Notes under the pieces: model-generated
Told to the model about the DNA's origin: nothing
The model's input: only the letters and a program-made list of their open reading frames with translations
Database searches by the model: none
Translations under genes and position numbers: made by a program
Origin: JAJFKB01 sp965230515
GTDB taxonomy: Bacteria; Pseudomonadota; Gammaproteobacteria; Pseudomonadales; IMCC2047
DNA: 64,000 nt
Assembly (NCBI GenBank): GCA_965230515.1
Contig: OZ246007.1
Coordinates: forward strand, 2,728,001-2,792,000
Direction of reading: 5' to 3'
In this document: piece by piece, positions 53,846-64,000 of the stretch
Numbering within the stretch: position 1 is the first letter of the stretch
Layout: each line of letters opens with the position of its first letter

Positions 53846-54820
53846 CTAAATAACACCTGCCCTGAGCAAGTCGTGCATATTCAGTGCACCCACCGGGCGA
53901 TTCGCTGAATCAACTACTAACAGGGCGTTGATCTTGTTTACCTGCATTATGTTGAGTGCCTCTGCTGCGAGCCGCCCGGACTGAACGGTTTTGCAGTTTC
54001 TGGTCATGACATCATTAATGGGGATATTATGAATATTTACTCCCTGGTCCAGTGCGCGGCGCAGATCCCCATCAGTAAAAATACCAACCAGAGTGCCGTC
54101 GTTGTCTACCACAGAGGTAATGCCCAGCTTTTTTGCGGTTACTTCAAGTAAGGCCTGATCGGTCATGGTGTCCAACTTGACAATGGGAATGTCAGGTCCC
54201 TTGTGCATAATATCTTCCACCTTTAGCAGTAAGCGTCTGCCAAGTGCACCACCGGGGTGGGAAAATGCAAAGTCATCTGCGCTAAAACCCCGAGCTTCAA
54301 GTAATGCTATAGCCAGCGCATCACCCATTACCAGTGCGGCAGTTGTGCTTGATGTGGGTGCCAGACCCAAAGGACATGCTTCCTGTTCCACACTGACATC
54401 CAGGTGCGCCAGTGCGGCCTCTGCGAGCGCCGAACCTGGAGCGCCGGTCATACTGATCAGCGGCGCCCCCATTCTTTTTATAAGCGGTAATATGGTGATC
54501 AATTCTGCTGTGGTCCCTGAATTGGAAACCGCCAGCACCACATCTTTACGGGTGATCATTCCCAAGTCACCATGGCTGGCTTCTCCCGGGTGCACAAAGA
54601 AAGCAGGTGTGCCTGTGCTGGCCAGCGTAGCCGCGATCTTATTACAGATATGACCCGACTTTCCCATGCCGGTGACCACCACCCTTCCCTCGCAGGCGAG
54701 TATCAGCTCACAGGCCTTTATGAAGCTGTTATCCAGGCGCTCGGCCAATGCAGTCACCGCACGGGATTCCAGCGATATGGTACGTTTGCCAGCGGCAATA
54801 AATGATTTTTGTTGATCCAC
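53846..54820 (-). CDS. kdsD: Arabinose-5-phosphate isomerase KdsD
   Basis: KdsD converts ribulose-5-P to arabinose-5-P, the first step of Kdo synthesis. The protein of about 324 residues has a SIS domain (VVTGMGKSGHICNKIAATLA, HPGEASHGDLGM, SNSGTTAEL) and a C-terminal CBS pair. The GTG at 54820 has AGGA 7 bases upstream and is preferred; a TTG at 54850 would add ten residues. It precedes kdsC by about 45 bases. Confidence 0.94.
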   Translation of the reverse strand: MDQQKSFIAAGKRTISLESRAVTALAERLDNSFIKACELILACEGRVVVTGMGKSGHICNKIAATLASTGTPAFFVHPGEASHGDLGMITRKDVVLAVSNSGTTAELITILPLIKRMGAPLISMTGAPGSALAEAALAHLDVSVEQEACPLGLAPTSSTTAALVMGDALAIALLEARGFSADDFAFSHPGGALGRRLLLKVEDIMHKGPDIPIVKLDTMTDQALLEVTAKKLGITSVVDNDGTLVGIFTDGDLRRALDQGVNIHNIPINDVMTRNCKTVQSGRLAAEALNIMQVNKINALLVVDSANRPVGALNMHDLLRAGVI

Positions 54821-54967
54821 GTTAGAGTCCTGGCGCTCCTGTTTTCTCAATGGCTTGCTATTATACCCAGTTTATCGGTCCGTGCAGTGACATATTGTGC
54901 TAGTGGTTAAATGCCATGTTTTATTCAACTTGGCGCCGGTATTCGGCCAGACGCCTTCAGCAGCCAG

Positions 54968-55933
54968 CTAGGATTGTATAAATAGTAGTGTGAGATACCC
55001 GGTGTAGGCAATGACAAACAGGGAGCCTTTGCCACGTCCTATCTGGATTTTCTTATTGCTACGTATGCTGGAATAGCAAAAAAGTATTAGTACGGTGGTT
55101 AGTAGAAACATGAGACCGTAATCACGCCAGATGAGGGTCTGGTCAAAACGATAGGGGCTGATTACGGCTGGTACGGACATCACCGCCAACAGGTTAAAGA
55201 TGTTTGAGCCGATGACGTTGCCGATGGCAATATCATGATGCCCTTTTAATGCGCTGGCGATCGAGGCAGCCAATTCGGGCAGGCTGGTGCCGATAGCGAT
55301 AATCGTCAGCCCTATGATGAGATCGCTGACTCCCAGCTGCTGGGCAATAAAGGTGGCGGCCCATACCAATAAGCGAGAGCTTGCGATCAGCAGTATCAAA
55401 CCGATACCAAACCATAACAACGAGGCTTTGGTGGAGAGGTGTGGCAGCTCCTCCTCTTCATCGACCAGTAGCGCTGAGTCGCCTACGCTGGGTTGATACT
55501 TTGCGAACAGATATAGCGTGACCACCAGTGCGACGATCAACAGTATTCCGTCAATTCGGCTCAGTGAAGCATCGAATAGCAGCGATCCGGATATCAGGGT
55601 GACTACCGCAAGAATGGGTAACTCTTTGCGTAATAGTTTGGAGCGTATTGGCAATGGCACGATCAGGGCGGTAATGCCCAGCACCAACCCGATATTGGCA
55701 ATATTGGATCCAATTGCGTTGCCGATGGCGATGCCGCTTGCACCAACCAGTGCAGCTGTAGTAGATACCAGCAACTCGGGTGCTGAGGTGCCCAGAGAGA
55801 CCACCGTCAATCCGATCAACAGCGGAGACATACCCATATTTCTAGCCAGGGAGGCTGATCCTGCAACGAATTTGTCAGCACTCCAAACAAGAATTGCAGT
55901 GCCTAATATGATTGAAATGCTGGCTAGTAACAA
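54968..55933 (-). CDS. yrbG: Calcium/sodium antiporter, CaCA family (YrbG)
   Basis: A cation/Ca2+ exchanger of the inner membrane. The 321-residue protein has about ten helices and the two inverted alpha repeats GTSAPELLVSTTAALVG and IAIGTSLPELAASIASAL, whose acidic residues bind the ions. The start is a TTG at 55933. Its place beside kdsD matches E. coli, where YrbG transport is not fully defined. Confidence 0.93.
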   Translation of the reverse strand: MLLASISIILGTAILVWSADKFVAGSASLARNMGMSPLLIGLTVVSLGTSAPELLVSTTAALVGASGIAIGNAIGSNIANIGLVLGITALIVPLPIRSKLLRKELPILAVVTLISGSLLFDASLSRIDGILLIVALVVTLYLFAKYQPSVGDSALLVDEEEELPHLSTKASLLWFGIGLILLIASSRLLVWAATFIAQQLGVSDLIIGLTIIAIGTSLPELAASIASALKGHHDIAIGNVIGSNIFNLLAVMSVPAVISPYRFDQTLIWRDYGLMFLLTTVLILFCYSSIRSNKKIQIGRGKGSLFVIAYTGYLTLLFIQS

Positions 55934-56105
55934 TTTACAAATCCATCTAGTTTGATGAGAGCGCTATTAAAAGGGCTATTGCATCTGTTTGCAAGGGTTG
56001 GTGGTCGTTCACCGGCAACTTAATGGTCAATGTTTGTCCTGGTCATGCCGGACAATCCCGGACTAGAGGTGCGCTGCCTTGGTGGGATTCTATAGAGGCA
56101 GAGAA

Positions 56106-56134
56106 TTGACATAAGCTAAACATGCATGTACTAT
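56106..56134 (+). promoter_or_regulatory. Sigma-70-type promoter of the fpr gene
   Basis: TTGACA (56106-56111), a 17-base spacer and TACTAT (56129-56134). The -35 is perfect consensus and the -10 is close to it. Start of transcription would be near 56141, giving a leader of about 120 bases before the fpr ATG. The rest of the gap 55934-56262 holds the inverted repeat described next and nothing else I can support. Confidence 0.75.
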
Positions 56135-56183
56135 GCACAATACATATACATGTAAAATAAATATATGTTTATGTATTGTGCAT
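56133..56183. promoter_or_regulatory. Long inverted repeat overlapping the fpr promoter
   Basis: ATGCACAATACATA (56133-56146) and TATGTATTGTGCAT (56170-56183) are a perfect 14-bp inverted repeat, extended by four more pairs after one mismatch (to 56151 and 56165), with a 13-base loop. The left arm touches the -10 element and the predicted start point. A palindrome ACATGCATGT (56120-56129) lies within the promoter spacer. This could be a repressor operator or a 5' leader hairpin; no T-run follows, so it is not a terminator. Confidence 0.65.
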
Positions 56184-56262
56184 TTTAGCATGAACAGGTG
56201 GTGGGTATCAGTACTTAGTAACTATGCGCGCTTTGTCCCGAACATTAAGAGGGGATACCTTT

Positions 56263-57033
56263 ATGACTACATTGAATACTGAAGTGGTGCTGAGTGTGCA
56301 CCATTGGACCGACACACTTTTTAGCTTCAAAACCAGTCGTAGTTCCGGTTTTCGTTTTGAAAACGGCCACTTCACAATGATTGGTGTTGAAAATGAAGGG
56401 CGGCCCTTGCTTCGACCATACAGTATCGCCAGTGCAAACTACGAAGATAATCTAGAGTTTTTTAGTATCAAGGTACCGGATGGACCGTTGACTTCAAGAT
56501 TACAGAATATCAAGCCTGGAGATTCGGTTTATGTCAGTCGCAAGCCTACGGGAACTCTCGTACAAAGTAATCTGTTGCCGGGCAAACATTTTTACCTTGT
56601 TAGCACAGGAACAGGACTTGCGCCATTTTTGAGTATTGTAAAAGACCCGGAGATATACGAGATCTATGACAAGGTTATTCTCACCCATGGTGTGCGGCAG
56701 GTGGCGGAATTGGCCTATCAGGATATTCTGAAAGAAGAGTTGCCTAATAACGAGTATTTTGGTGACATGGTAAAAAACAAACTTATCTATTACCCCACCG
56801 TAACGCGAGAACCTTTTCGTAACAATGGTCGTTTGACAGATCTGATTGAAACAGGCCGGTTGTCTGAAGCCGTAGGCTTGCCGGATCTTGATGTGCACAA
56901 TGATCGGTTTATGATATGCGGTGGTTCGGCAATGCTCAAACAGTTCTGTGCCATATTGAATGAAAAGGGGTTTCAGGAAACTCGAAATGGCATTCTTGGT
57001 AATTATGTCATTGAGCGCGCTTTTATCCAGTAA
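56263..57033 (+). CDS. fpr: Ferredoxin-NADP reductase (Pseudomonas/Azotobacter subclass)
   Basis: Transfers electrons between NADPH and ferredoxin or flavodoxin and is induced by oxidative stress or iron limitation in several bacteria. The 256-residue protein shows FAD-binding RPYSIAS (51-57) and FSIKVPDGPLTSRLQ, then nucleotide-binding STGTGLAPFLS and MICGGSAML, and ends YVIERAFIQ like bacterial subclass FPRs. The ATG at 56263 has AGAGGGG upstream. It is inserted between yrbG and mlaF, which usually neighbour each other. Confidence 0.93.
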   Translation: MTTLNTEVVLSVHHWTDTLFSFKTSRSSGFRFENGHFTMIGVENEGRPLLRPYSIASANYEDNLEFFSIKVPDGPLTSRLQNIKPGDSVYVSRKPTGTLVQSNLLPGKHFYLVSTGTGLAPFLSIVKDPEIYEIYDKVILTHGVRQVAELAYQDILKEELPNNEYFGDMVKNKLIYYPTVTREPFRNNGRLTDLIETGRLSEAVGLPDLDVHNDRFMICGGSAMLKQFCAILNEKGFQETRNGILGNYVIERAFIQ

Positions 57034-57269
57034 TATGTGCCGTTTGTCAGAGGCTTAATAGCTGGCCGAATAGTATTGAAGGGTGTGTGCACTAACACTC
57101 GAACCAAGATTAGCATACGATTCAGAGTATCCCCGGTTAACAGCATCTTGTTCAGGTGGTATAGTCGCGGCCATACAAAAAAGTGTTTTTTATTTTTTTG
57201 AAAACTGGTAATGCGTTGTTGCGGCAAAAACAGCGAATTGGAACCGGATGAGGTGGATCAGGGATATCT

Positions 57270-58082
57270 ATGGCAGTGAAAGATGACAATATAGTAACGG
57301 TGCGTGGGCTCAGTTTTTCACGTGGTGACCGTGTTATTTTTGATAATGCCGATTTTGATATTCCCCGCGGTAAAATTACTTCAATAATGGGGCCTAGTGG
57401 AACGGGAAAAACAACCCTGTTGCGGCTAATCACTGGCCAGATTAAACCTGATAAGGGCACCATACTGGTTAACGGTGAAGATATTTCGCAGTTAAAACGT
57501 AACGACCTATACAGGATTCGCCGCAAGATGGGCATGCTGTTTCAAAGTGGCGCGTTATTTACTGATCGCACCGTCTACGAGAATGTGGCTTTTCCGTTAC
57601 GGGAACACACCGATTTGCCAGAGTCGATGATAAGAGACCTGGTGCTGATGAAGCTGCAGGCAGTTGGGCTTCGTGGTGCAAGAGAGCTCATGCCAAGTGA
57701 ATTGTCTGGCGGCATGACCCGTCGGGCGGCGTTGGCCAGGACCATCGTGCTGGATCCGGAGATGGTAATGTATGATGAGCCGTTTACCGGTCAGGATCCG
57801 ATAGCCATGGGTGTCTTGGTGGAATTGATTAAGCGGCTTAACAGAGCGTTGGGTATCACCAGCGTGGTGGTATCCCATGATATTCATGAAACTGCCAGTA
57901 TCTCAGATAAAATCTATTTGATTTCAGAGGGTAATGTGGTGGGCCAGGGATCTCCAGCCGAATTAATGGAAGATGATGCGCCGATAGTGAGGCAGTTTAT
58001 GCGCGGCTTACCTGATGGCCCGGTGCCATTTCACTACCCGGGGCCGGACTATCGTAACGATTTGTTGGGAGGTGGCGTTTGA
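57270..58082 (+). CDS. mlaF: Mla lipid transport ATPase MlaF
   Basis: MlaF is the ATPase of the MlaFEDB complex that keeps outer-membrane lipid asymmetry. The 270-residue ABC protein has Walker [10 protein letters not shown] (41-49), signature [15 protein letters not shown] and Walker [13 protein letters not shown]. The C-terminus is the usual extension. It opens the mlaFEDCB-ibaG-murA run and overlaps mlaE by 4 bases. Confidence 0.96.
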   Translation: MAVKDDNIVTVRGLSFSRGDRVIFDNADFDIPRGKITSIMGPSGTGKTTLLRLITGQIKPDKGTILVNGEDISQLKRNDLYRIRRKMGMLFQSGALFTDRTVYENVAFPLREHTDLPESMIRDLVLMKLQAVGLRGARELMPSELSGGMTRRAALARTIVLDPEMVMYDEPFTGQDPIAMGVLVELIKRLNRALGITSVVVSHDIHETASISDKIYLISEGNVVGQGSPAELMEDDAPIVRQFMRGLPDGPVPFHYPGPDYRNDLLGGGV

Positions 58083-58861
58083 TCGCCTGGCTCATCGGTC
58101 TGGGACAAAGTACGCTGAACAGTCTGGCGGTGCTTGGTCGCTCCGGGAATTTTGTGGTGCAATCCCTCTGTGGAGTACCAAAGCTAAGCAAAGCACTGCC
58201 TTTGTTGGTCAAGCAGCTGTACGCAGTGGGAGTGCTGTCACTCCCGATTATTGTGGTTTCAGGACTCTTTATCGGTATGGTGCTGAGTTTGCAGGGCTAC
58301 ACCATATTGGTCGATTATGGGTCTGAACAAGCGGTAGGGCAAATGTTGGCCTTAAGTCTGGTGCGGGAGCTCGGGCCGGTAGTCACTGCACTGTTGTTTG
58401 CCGGCAGGGCCGGGTCATCGTTGACGGCTGAGATTGGTTTAATGAAGGCAACCGAGCAAATAACCAGCCTGGAAATGATTGGTGTTGATCCGTTGCGTTA
58501 TGTGATTGCCCCTAGACTGTTAGCCGGTTTTATTTCGATGCCGTTATTGGCGCTGATCTTTAATGTGGTTGGTATTTGGGGCGGCTATCTGGTGGCGGTT
58601 GACTGGCTGGGTGTTTATGATGGATCCTTCTGGTCAAATATGCAAAATGCTACCGATTTTAAGGGTGACGTGTTGAACGGCATTATTAAAAGTATTGCGT
58701 TTGCTTTTACGGTGTCGTGGATTGCGGTATTCCAAGGTTATGATCTGGTGCCAACCTCTGAAGGGATAGGGCGCGCCACGACCAAAACGGTGGTCTATTC
58801 CTCGTTAGCTGTATTGGGTTTGGATTTTATATTAACCGCTGTGATGTTTGGAGACTTTTAA
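58079..58861 (+). CDS. mlaE: Mla lipid transport permease MlaE
   Basis: MlaE is the membrane permease of the Mla complex. The 260-residue protein has about five membrane helices and family stretches such as [20 protein letters not shown] and [19 protein letters not shown]. The start is a TTG at 58079 with GGAGG 5 bases upstream, overlapping the mlaF stop as TTGA. Confidence 0.95.
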   Translation: MIAWLIGLGQSTLNSLAVLGRSGNFVVQSLCGVPKLSKALPLLVKQLYAVGVLSLPIIVVSGLFIGMVLSLQGYTILVDYGSEQAVGQMLALSLVRELGPVVTALLFAGRAGSSLTAEIGLMKATEQITSLEMIGVDPLRYVIAPRLLAGFISMPLLALIFNVVGIWGGYLVAVDWLGVYDGSFWSNMQNATDFKGDVLNGIIKSIAFAFTVSWIAVFQGYDLVPTSEGIGRATTKTVVYSSLAVLGLDFILTAVMFGDF

Positions 58862-58863
58862 AC

Positions 58864-59322
58864 ATGCGGATGAGAACGATAGAGCTCGGTGTTGGATTGT
58901 TCATGCTGGCAGGATTTATTTCGCTGGCAGTACTGGCATTAAATGTCAGTGGGCTCAACCTGAGTCAGGAAAAAGGCAGTTATACTATTTACGCATCTTT
59001 TGAAAATGTTGGTGGTTTGACAGCTCGTTCCAAGGTGACGGTTGCCGGAGTGACAGTTGGCAGAGTGATGAGCATCAGGCTTGATAAGGACAGCTTTTCC
59101 GGGATTGTAGAGATGGCGATCAACAATGATTACAATACCTTTACTACCGACACGGCGGCCGCTATTTTAACGGCGGGTTTGCTGGGCGAAAAGTATATTG
59201 GTCTGGTCTCGGGTGCTGATGAGGAGTTTCTGGAAAATGGCGCCATGATTGAAGACACTCAATCGGCGCTGGTGCTGGAGGACCTTATAGGACAGTTTCT
59301 TTTCAATAAGGTGAACGAGTAA
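58864..59322 (+). CDS. mlaD: Mla substrate-binding MCE protein MlaD
   Basis: MlaD forms the hexameric MCE ring that channels phospholipid across the periplasm. The 152-residue protein has an N-terminal membrane helix (about 7-28) and one MCE domain (YTIYASFENVGGLTARSKVTV, then TAGLLGEKYIGLVSG). Length matches short MlaD forms. It begins 2 bases after mlaE. Confidence 0.94.
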   Translation: MRMRTIELGVGLFMLAGFISLAVLALNVSGLNLSQEKGSYTIYASFENVGGLTARSKVTVAGVTVGRVMSIRLDKDSFSGIVEMAINNDYNTFTTDTAAAILTAGLLGEKYIGLVSGADEEFLENGAMIEDTQSALVLEDLIGQFLFNKVNE

Positions 59323-59388
59323 GGTGAATACAGGACTAATTAAAAGTGTTGAAATATAGAGTAAACAGAGCGTACTAAAGGAGTGGCT

Positions 59389-60018
59389 ATGCATTTAGTA
59401 TCACGGATTTTTGGAGTGGTTTTTCTTGGTTGGATGTTGTCGGCGACCGCGCATGCTGCCGTTCCCAACCAGCCGGCGTTTGATCTGGTGCAGTCCACCA
59501 CCGATCAACTGTTGCAGCGTATTGTCGAAAAACGTGATCAGTATCTGCAGGATGATCAGTTGTTTTTTTCTGAAATTATGGATCTGCTGGAGCCGGTTAT
59601 TGATTTTAAGCGTATTTCGCGGCGGGTAATGGCTAAATACTATAAAAAAGCGACAATCGATCAGCGAGAGAAGTTTGAACAGGTGTTTCGACAGAGTCTG
59701 CTTAAGATTTATGCAAAAGGGTTGCTAGAGTTTGATGATCAGGAAGTGGTCGTTCTGGAGCCTTCATCGGCCAGGTCTGGCAGTGCCAAAAAACAGAAAG
59801 TAGATATTGAAGTGCTGGATCAGCGTGGTGGGAAATACCCAATTAGCTATTCCATGTATCTCAATAAAGCCAATGAGTGGAAAATGGAGAATGTTATAGT
59901 TAATGGCATTAATATCGGTCTCACCTACCGTAATCAATTTGCACGTTTGATGAAGCTCAATAAAAACGATATTGACCTGGTTATTACTGACTGGAATGCC
60001 CAGGTGAATGCCGAGTAA
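59389..60018 (+). CDS. mlaC: Mla periplasmic lipid carrier MlaC
   Basis: MlaC shuttles phospholipid between MlaA and the MlaFEDB complex. The protein has about 209 residues, with a signal peptide (cut near AHAAVPNQ) and the tol/Ttg2 fold: VIDFKRISRRVMAKYYKKAT, KIYAKGLLEFD and VNGINIGLTYRNQFARLM. The ATG at 59389 has AAAGGAG 5 bases upstream. Confidence 0.94.
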   Translation: MHLVSRIFGVVFLGWMLSATAHAAVPNQPAFDLVQSTTDQLLQRIVEKRDQYLQDDQLFFSEIMDLLEPVIDFKRISRRVMAKYYKKATIDQREKFEQVFRQSLLKIYAKGLLEFDDQEVVVLEPSSARSGSAKKQKVDIEVLDQRGGKYPISYSMYLNKANEWKMENVIVNGINIGLTYRNQFARLMKLNKNDIDLVITDWNAQVNAE

Positions 60019-60020
60019 TA

Positions 60021-60341
60021 ATGGCTATGGCGCGAATAGAGGTGGTTTCAGACAGTAAGCTTCAGGTATTTGGCGATCTTGGATTTGATAATGCTGTTTT
60101 GTTGAGGCAGCAAGGGGAGCGGCTACTGTCCGCATGTTCAGGCTGTTGCGAAATTGATTTGTCAAATGTTGAGGCGGCGGGAAGCGCGGCACTCTCTTTA
60201 TTGTTAAGTTGGATGCGCTATGCGGAAAGCCTGAATATGGCGCTGGAGTTTTCTCATGTTCCGGAAAGTCTCCTCGGTGTTGCTCAGGTCAGTGAGTTGG
60301 ATTCGCTCCTTCCTTTCAAATTTCGGGGAATCTCTGAATAG
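60021..60341 (+). CDS. mlaB: Mla STAS-domain protein MlaB
   Basis: MlaB is the small cytoplasmic STAS subunit that stabilises MlaF. The 106-residue protein has the STAS pattern: LQVFGDLGFDNAVLLRQQG, EIDLSNVEAAGSAALSLLLSW and a C-terminal helix. Two ATGs (60021 and 60027) are possible starts. It directly follows mlaC. Confidence 0.9.
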   Translation: MAMARIEVVSDSKLQVFGDLGFDNAVLLRQQGERLLSACSGCCEIDLSNVEAAGSAALSLLLSWMRYAESLNMALEFSHVPESLLGVAQVSELDSLLPFKFRGISE

Positions 60342-60474
60342 TTCGCTAATGCCTTTGCTACCCTTTCAGCTTTGGCAGATAACGGTCTCTCCCTGACCGG
60401 TGCATTCAAGTTTAGATTCGCCAAACTAGCCTTTATTTGGTAACGTATCGCCTTTTGCTTAATCGGGTAAAGTT

Positions 60475-60711
60475 ATGTTGGTTGAAGATGTAAAAGCGCA
60501 GCTGGAATCGCAGTTGCCGGAATGCGAGTTTCATGTGCAGGGCGATGGCAGTCATTTTGAAGTGACAGCTATAGGAGAGGTGTTTGAGGAGCTGAATGCG
60601 GTCAAGAAGCAACAGCTGGTATATGGAGCATTAAATGAGCAGATAGCCGACGGCAGTGTGCACGCCTTGATCATAAAAACCTATACCCCCAGTGAGTGGG
60701 AATCCAGATAA
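60475..60711 (+). CDS. ibaG: BolA-family protein IbaG
   Basis: IbaG is a BolA-type protein that works with monothiol glutaredoxins in iron-sulfur handling and acid response. The 78-residue protein has the BolA fold with a conserved helix (FEELNAVKKQQLVYGALNEQ) and the C-terminal HALIIKTYTPSEW. It lies between mlaB and murA as in E. coli and Pseudomonas. Confidence 0.92.
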   Translation: MLVEDVKAQLESQLPECEFHVQGDGSHFEVTAIGEVFEELNAVKKQQLVYGALNEQIADGSVHALIIKTYTPSEWESR

Positions 60712-60782
60712 AACAACGGATTCACCCCATATTTTAATGTTACTGTCTGCCAATCAAATTTGGCGTGCTTGATAAGAGATGA

Positions 60783-62048
<1,266 letters not shown>

Positions 62049-62108
62049 AACAGCCACTGCTGTTGTCGTTAGCGTGAGTGCCAAAGATCAGAGTGAAAAC
62101 CATCTATT

Positions 62109-62765
62109 ATGAGCCAACAACTTACCATTGCCCTGTCAAAGGGACGTATTCTTGATGAAACTATCCCCCTGCTTCATGCAGCTGGAATTGTGCCCGCTGA
62201 GGACATTAAATCCAGCCGAAAGTTAATCTTTGATACCAATCGAGAGGATATCAAACTGGTGGTGATTCGGGCGACCGATGTGCCAACCTACGTGGCTCAT
62301 GGTGCGGCTGATCTGGGCGTATCAGGAAAGGATGTGCTGATGGAGTATGGTGGCCACGGGTTGTATGAGCCTTTGGACCTTAAGATTTCACAATGCCGCT
62401 TGATGACCGCAGGGCGTGTGGGTGAAGCAGAGCCTCAGGGGCGCTTGCGCGTAGCCACCAAGTTTGTGAATTTGGCCAAGCGCTATTATGCGGATCAGGG
62501 GCGACAGGTGGACATTATCAAGCTGTATGGTGCGATGGAGTTGGCTCCGATTCTGGATTTGGCAGATCGTATTGTAGATATTGTCGATACGGGCCGAACA
62601 TTGAAGGCAAACGGGCTCGAGCCACTGGAACTTATTGCAGAGGTCAGTTCCCGGTTGGTGGTTTGTAAAGCCTCCATGAAGATGAAGCATGCGCTGATCA
62701 AGCCTATTATCTGTAGTTTGGAGGCTGCCGTTGCCGGGGCTTCAGAAGGGGCGGCAACGGCATGA
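62109..62765 (+). CDS. hisG: ATP phosphoribosyltransferase HisG, short form
   Basis: HisG catalyses the first step of histidine synthesis. The 218-residue protein is the short form ([45 protein letters not shown]) without the regulatory C-terminal domain, so it needs HisZ, which is not in the window. Its stop overlaps the hisD ATG as ATGA. Confidence 0.97.
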   Translation: MSQQLTIALSKGRILDETIPLLHAAGIVPAEDIKSSRKLIFDTNREDIKLVVIRATDVPTYVAHGAADLGVSGKDVLMEYGGHGLYEPLDLKISQCRLMTAGRVGEAEPQGRLRVATKFVNLAKRYYADQGRQVDIIKLYGAMELAPILDLADRIVDIVDTGRTLKANGLEPLELIAEVSSRLVVCKASMKMKHALIKPIICSLEAAVAGASEGAATA

Positions 62766-64000
62766 GCCCATTGAATATCAGAATGCTTGACTCCAGGCAA
62801 CCGGACTTTAAGGAGCAGCTGGGCCGGCTGCTGGCATGGGATGAAGTGTCTGATCAGCATGTGCAGGCCCGAGTGGCGCAAATTGTCGAGGATATCAAGG
62901 CAAAGGGTGATCAGGCTTTACTTGAATATACCCGCCGTTTTGACAATCTGGATGTTTCGGCTGTTAAGGATCTGGAAATCAGCAAGAACCGGATTCAGGA
63001 TGCGCTTGCTGGTATCGAGCCGCAACAGAAACAGGCGCTGGAGCTGGCTGCGCAACGTATTAAGGACTATCACCAGCGTCAGTTACAGAATTCCTGGCAA
63101 TACCAGGAACCGGACGGAACCATTCTCGGACAGAAAATCACCGCAATGGAGCGGGTGGGCGTTTATGTGCCCGGTGGTAAAGCAGCCTATCCCTCAACCG
63201 TATTGATGAACAGCATTCCAGCCAAAGTGGCGGGTGTTGCCGAGGTGGTGATGGTAGTGCCGGCTGCCAAAGGTGAAATAAGTGATGTAGTGCTCGCTGC
63301 GGCTGCCATCGCAGGTGTTGATCGGGTATTTAACATCGGTGGTGCTCAGGCTGTTGCCGCACTTGCTTATGGCACCGAGACCGTTCCCAAGGTCGATAAA
63401 ATTGTCGGGCCGGGTAATATTTACGTCGCCACTGCTAAGAAAATGGTTTTTGGGGCTGTCGGCATCGATATGATTGCCGGGCCGTCGGAGATCCTGGTGG
63501 TCTGTGATGGTAAAACCGATCGCGACTGGATAGTAATGGATCTGTTTTCACAGGCTGAGCATGATGAGAATGCTCAGTCCATACTGGTATCTACAGATCA
63601 GGACTTTCTGGATTTGGTCAGGCAGGGCATGGAACAGGCGCTCCAATCCTCGGAAAGAGCAGATATTTTACGCCAATCGCTTGAGCAGCGGGGTGCACTG
63701 ATAAAGGTCGCTGATCTTGAGGAGGCCTGTGAAATAATCAATCGCATTGCGCCAGAACATTTGGAACTCTCGGTAGAGGATCCCGAGGCTTTGCTGCCAG
63801 ATATAGATCATGCCGGGGCGATATTTATGGGGCGCTACACGGCAGAAGCGCTGGGTGACTATTGCGCCGGTCCAAATCACGTGCTGCCTACTTCAGGTAC
63901 CGCCCGGTTCTCATCACCGCTTGGTGTTTATGACTTTCAGAAGCGTTCGTCGATTATTAACTGCTCCGCACAGTCAGCATCGGACCTGGGCAAGGCGGCC
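62762..64000 (+). CDS. hisD: Histidinol dehydrogenase HisD, C-terminus off the window
   Basis: HisD oxidises histidinol to histidine in two NAD-dependent steps. The visible 413 residues start at an ATG overlapping the hisG stop. They contain [41 protein letters not shown], Zn ligands Gln264 and His267 ([10 protein letters not shown]), and the catalytic Glu332-His333 (APEHLEL). About 20-30 C-terminal residues lie outside the window. Confidence 0.98.
   Translation, partial: MSPLNIRMLDSRQPDFKEQLGRLLAWDEVSDQHVQARVAQIVEDIKAKGDQALLEYTRRFDNLDVSAVKDLEISKNRIQDALAGIEPQQKQALELAAQRIKDYHQRQLQNSWQYQEPDGTILGQKITAMERVGVYVPGGKAAYPSTVLMNSIPAKVAGVAEVVMVVPAAKGEISDVVLAAAAIAGVDRVFNIGGAQAVAALAYGTETVPKVDKIVGPGNIYVATAKKMVFGAVGIDMIAGPSEILVVCDGKTDRDWIVMDLFSQAEHDENAQSILVSTDQDFLDLVRQGMEQALQSSERADILRQSLEQRGALIKVADLEEACEIINRIAPEHLELSVEDPEALLPDIDHAGAIFMGRYTAEALGDYCAGPNHVLPTSGTARFSSPLGVYDFQKRSSIINCSAQSASDLGKAA

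Overview
The window reads as a chromosomal segment of a Gram-negative gammaproteobacterium. About half of it follows gene orders familiar from Pseudomonas and E. coli: gatCAB / mreBCD-maf-rng-yhdP-nit, then yjgA-mgtE-npr-rapZ-ptsN-hpf-rpoN-lptBAC-kdsCD-yrbG, then mlaFEDCB-ibaG-murA-hisGD. LPS export (Lpt), Mla lipid transport, a TonB-dependent receptor and a PEP-CTERM protein all imply a two-membrane envelope. Moderate GC and the alternative (carboxyspermidine) polyamine route fit a marine or aquatic lineage near Cellvibrionales, but that placement is inference. No tRNA, rRNA, CRISPR array, insertion sequence or phage gene was recognised.

Layout. 1-4951 (minus): a polyamine operon, speA, carboxyspermidine dehydrogenase, carboxyspermidine decarboxylase and speB (cut by the window edge). 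5273-5650: a MaoP/DUF413 gene with an acidic repeat tail. 5759-13532: a PQQ- and haem-dependent alcohol dehydrogenase, a TonB-dependent receptor, an AraC-type regulator and an SLC13 permease. 13634-19123 (minus): an LLM flavin oxidoreductase, a Na+-coupled amino-acid transporter, a phenylpyruvate/indolepyruvate decarboxylase and an aromatic aminotransferase. Together these look like uptake and Ehrlich-type breakdown of aromatic amino acids.

19408-31509 is the accessory part. It holds a DUF4197 protein, a broken copy of an ompA-like 3' end, a PEP-CTERM protein, an intact OmpA-like gene with an exported partner, a methyltransferase and a glycerate kinase. It also holds a four-gene operon of exported proteins headed by a tandem VWA protein (24653-29351), then a PLA2-like secreted protein, an amphi-Trp protein, a PH-like membrane protein and a LysE exporter. 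The VWA operon and the nearby OmpA pair are the best candidates for an undescribed envelope system.

31640-64000 is core genome: a PA4642-like gene, tRNA amidotransferase GatCAB, rod-shape proteins MreBCD, Maf, RNase G, YhdP, a nitrilase-family amidase, DarP, MgtE, the nitrogen-PTS/RapZ/HPF/RpoN block, LPS transport and Kdo synthesis, a CaCA antiporter, an inserted ferredoxin-NADP reductase, the Mla pathway, IbaG, MurA, HisG and the start of HisD. Points of note are an apparent ATT start for mreC, a strong terminator between mreB and mreC, and a long inverted repeat on the fpr promoter.
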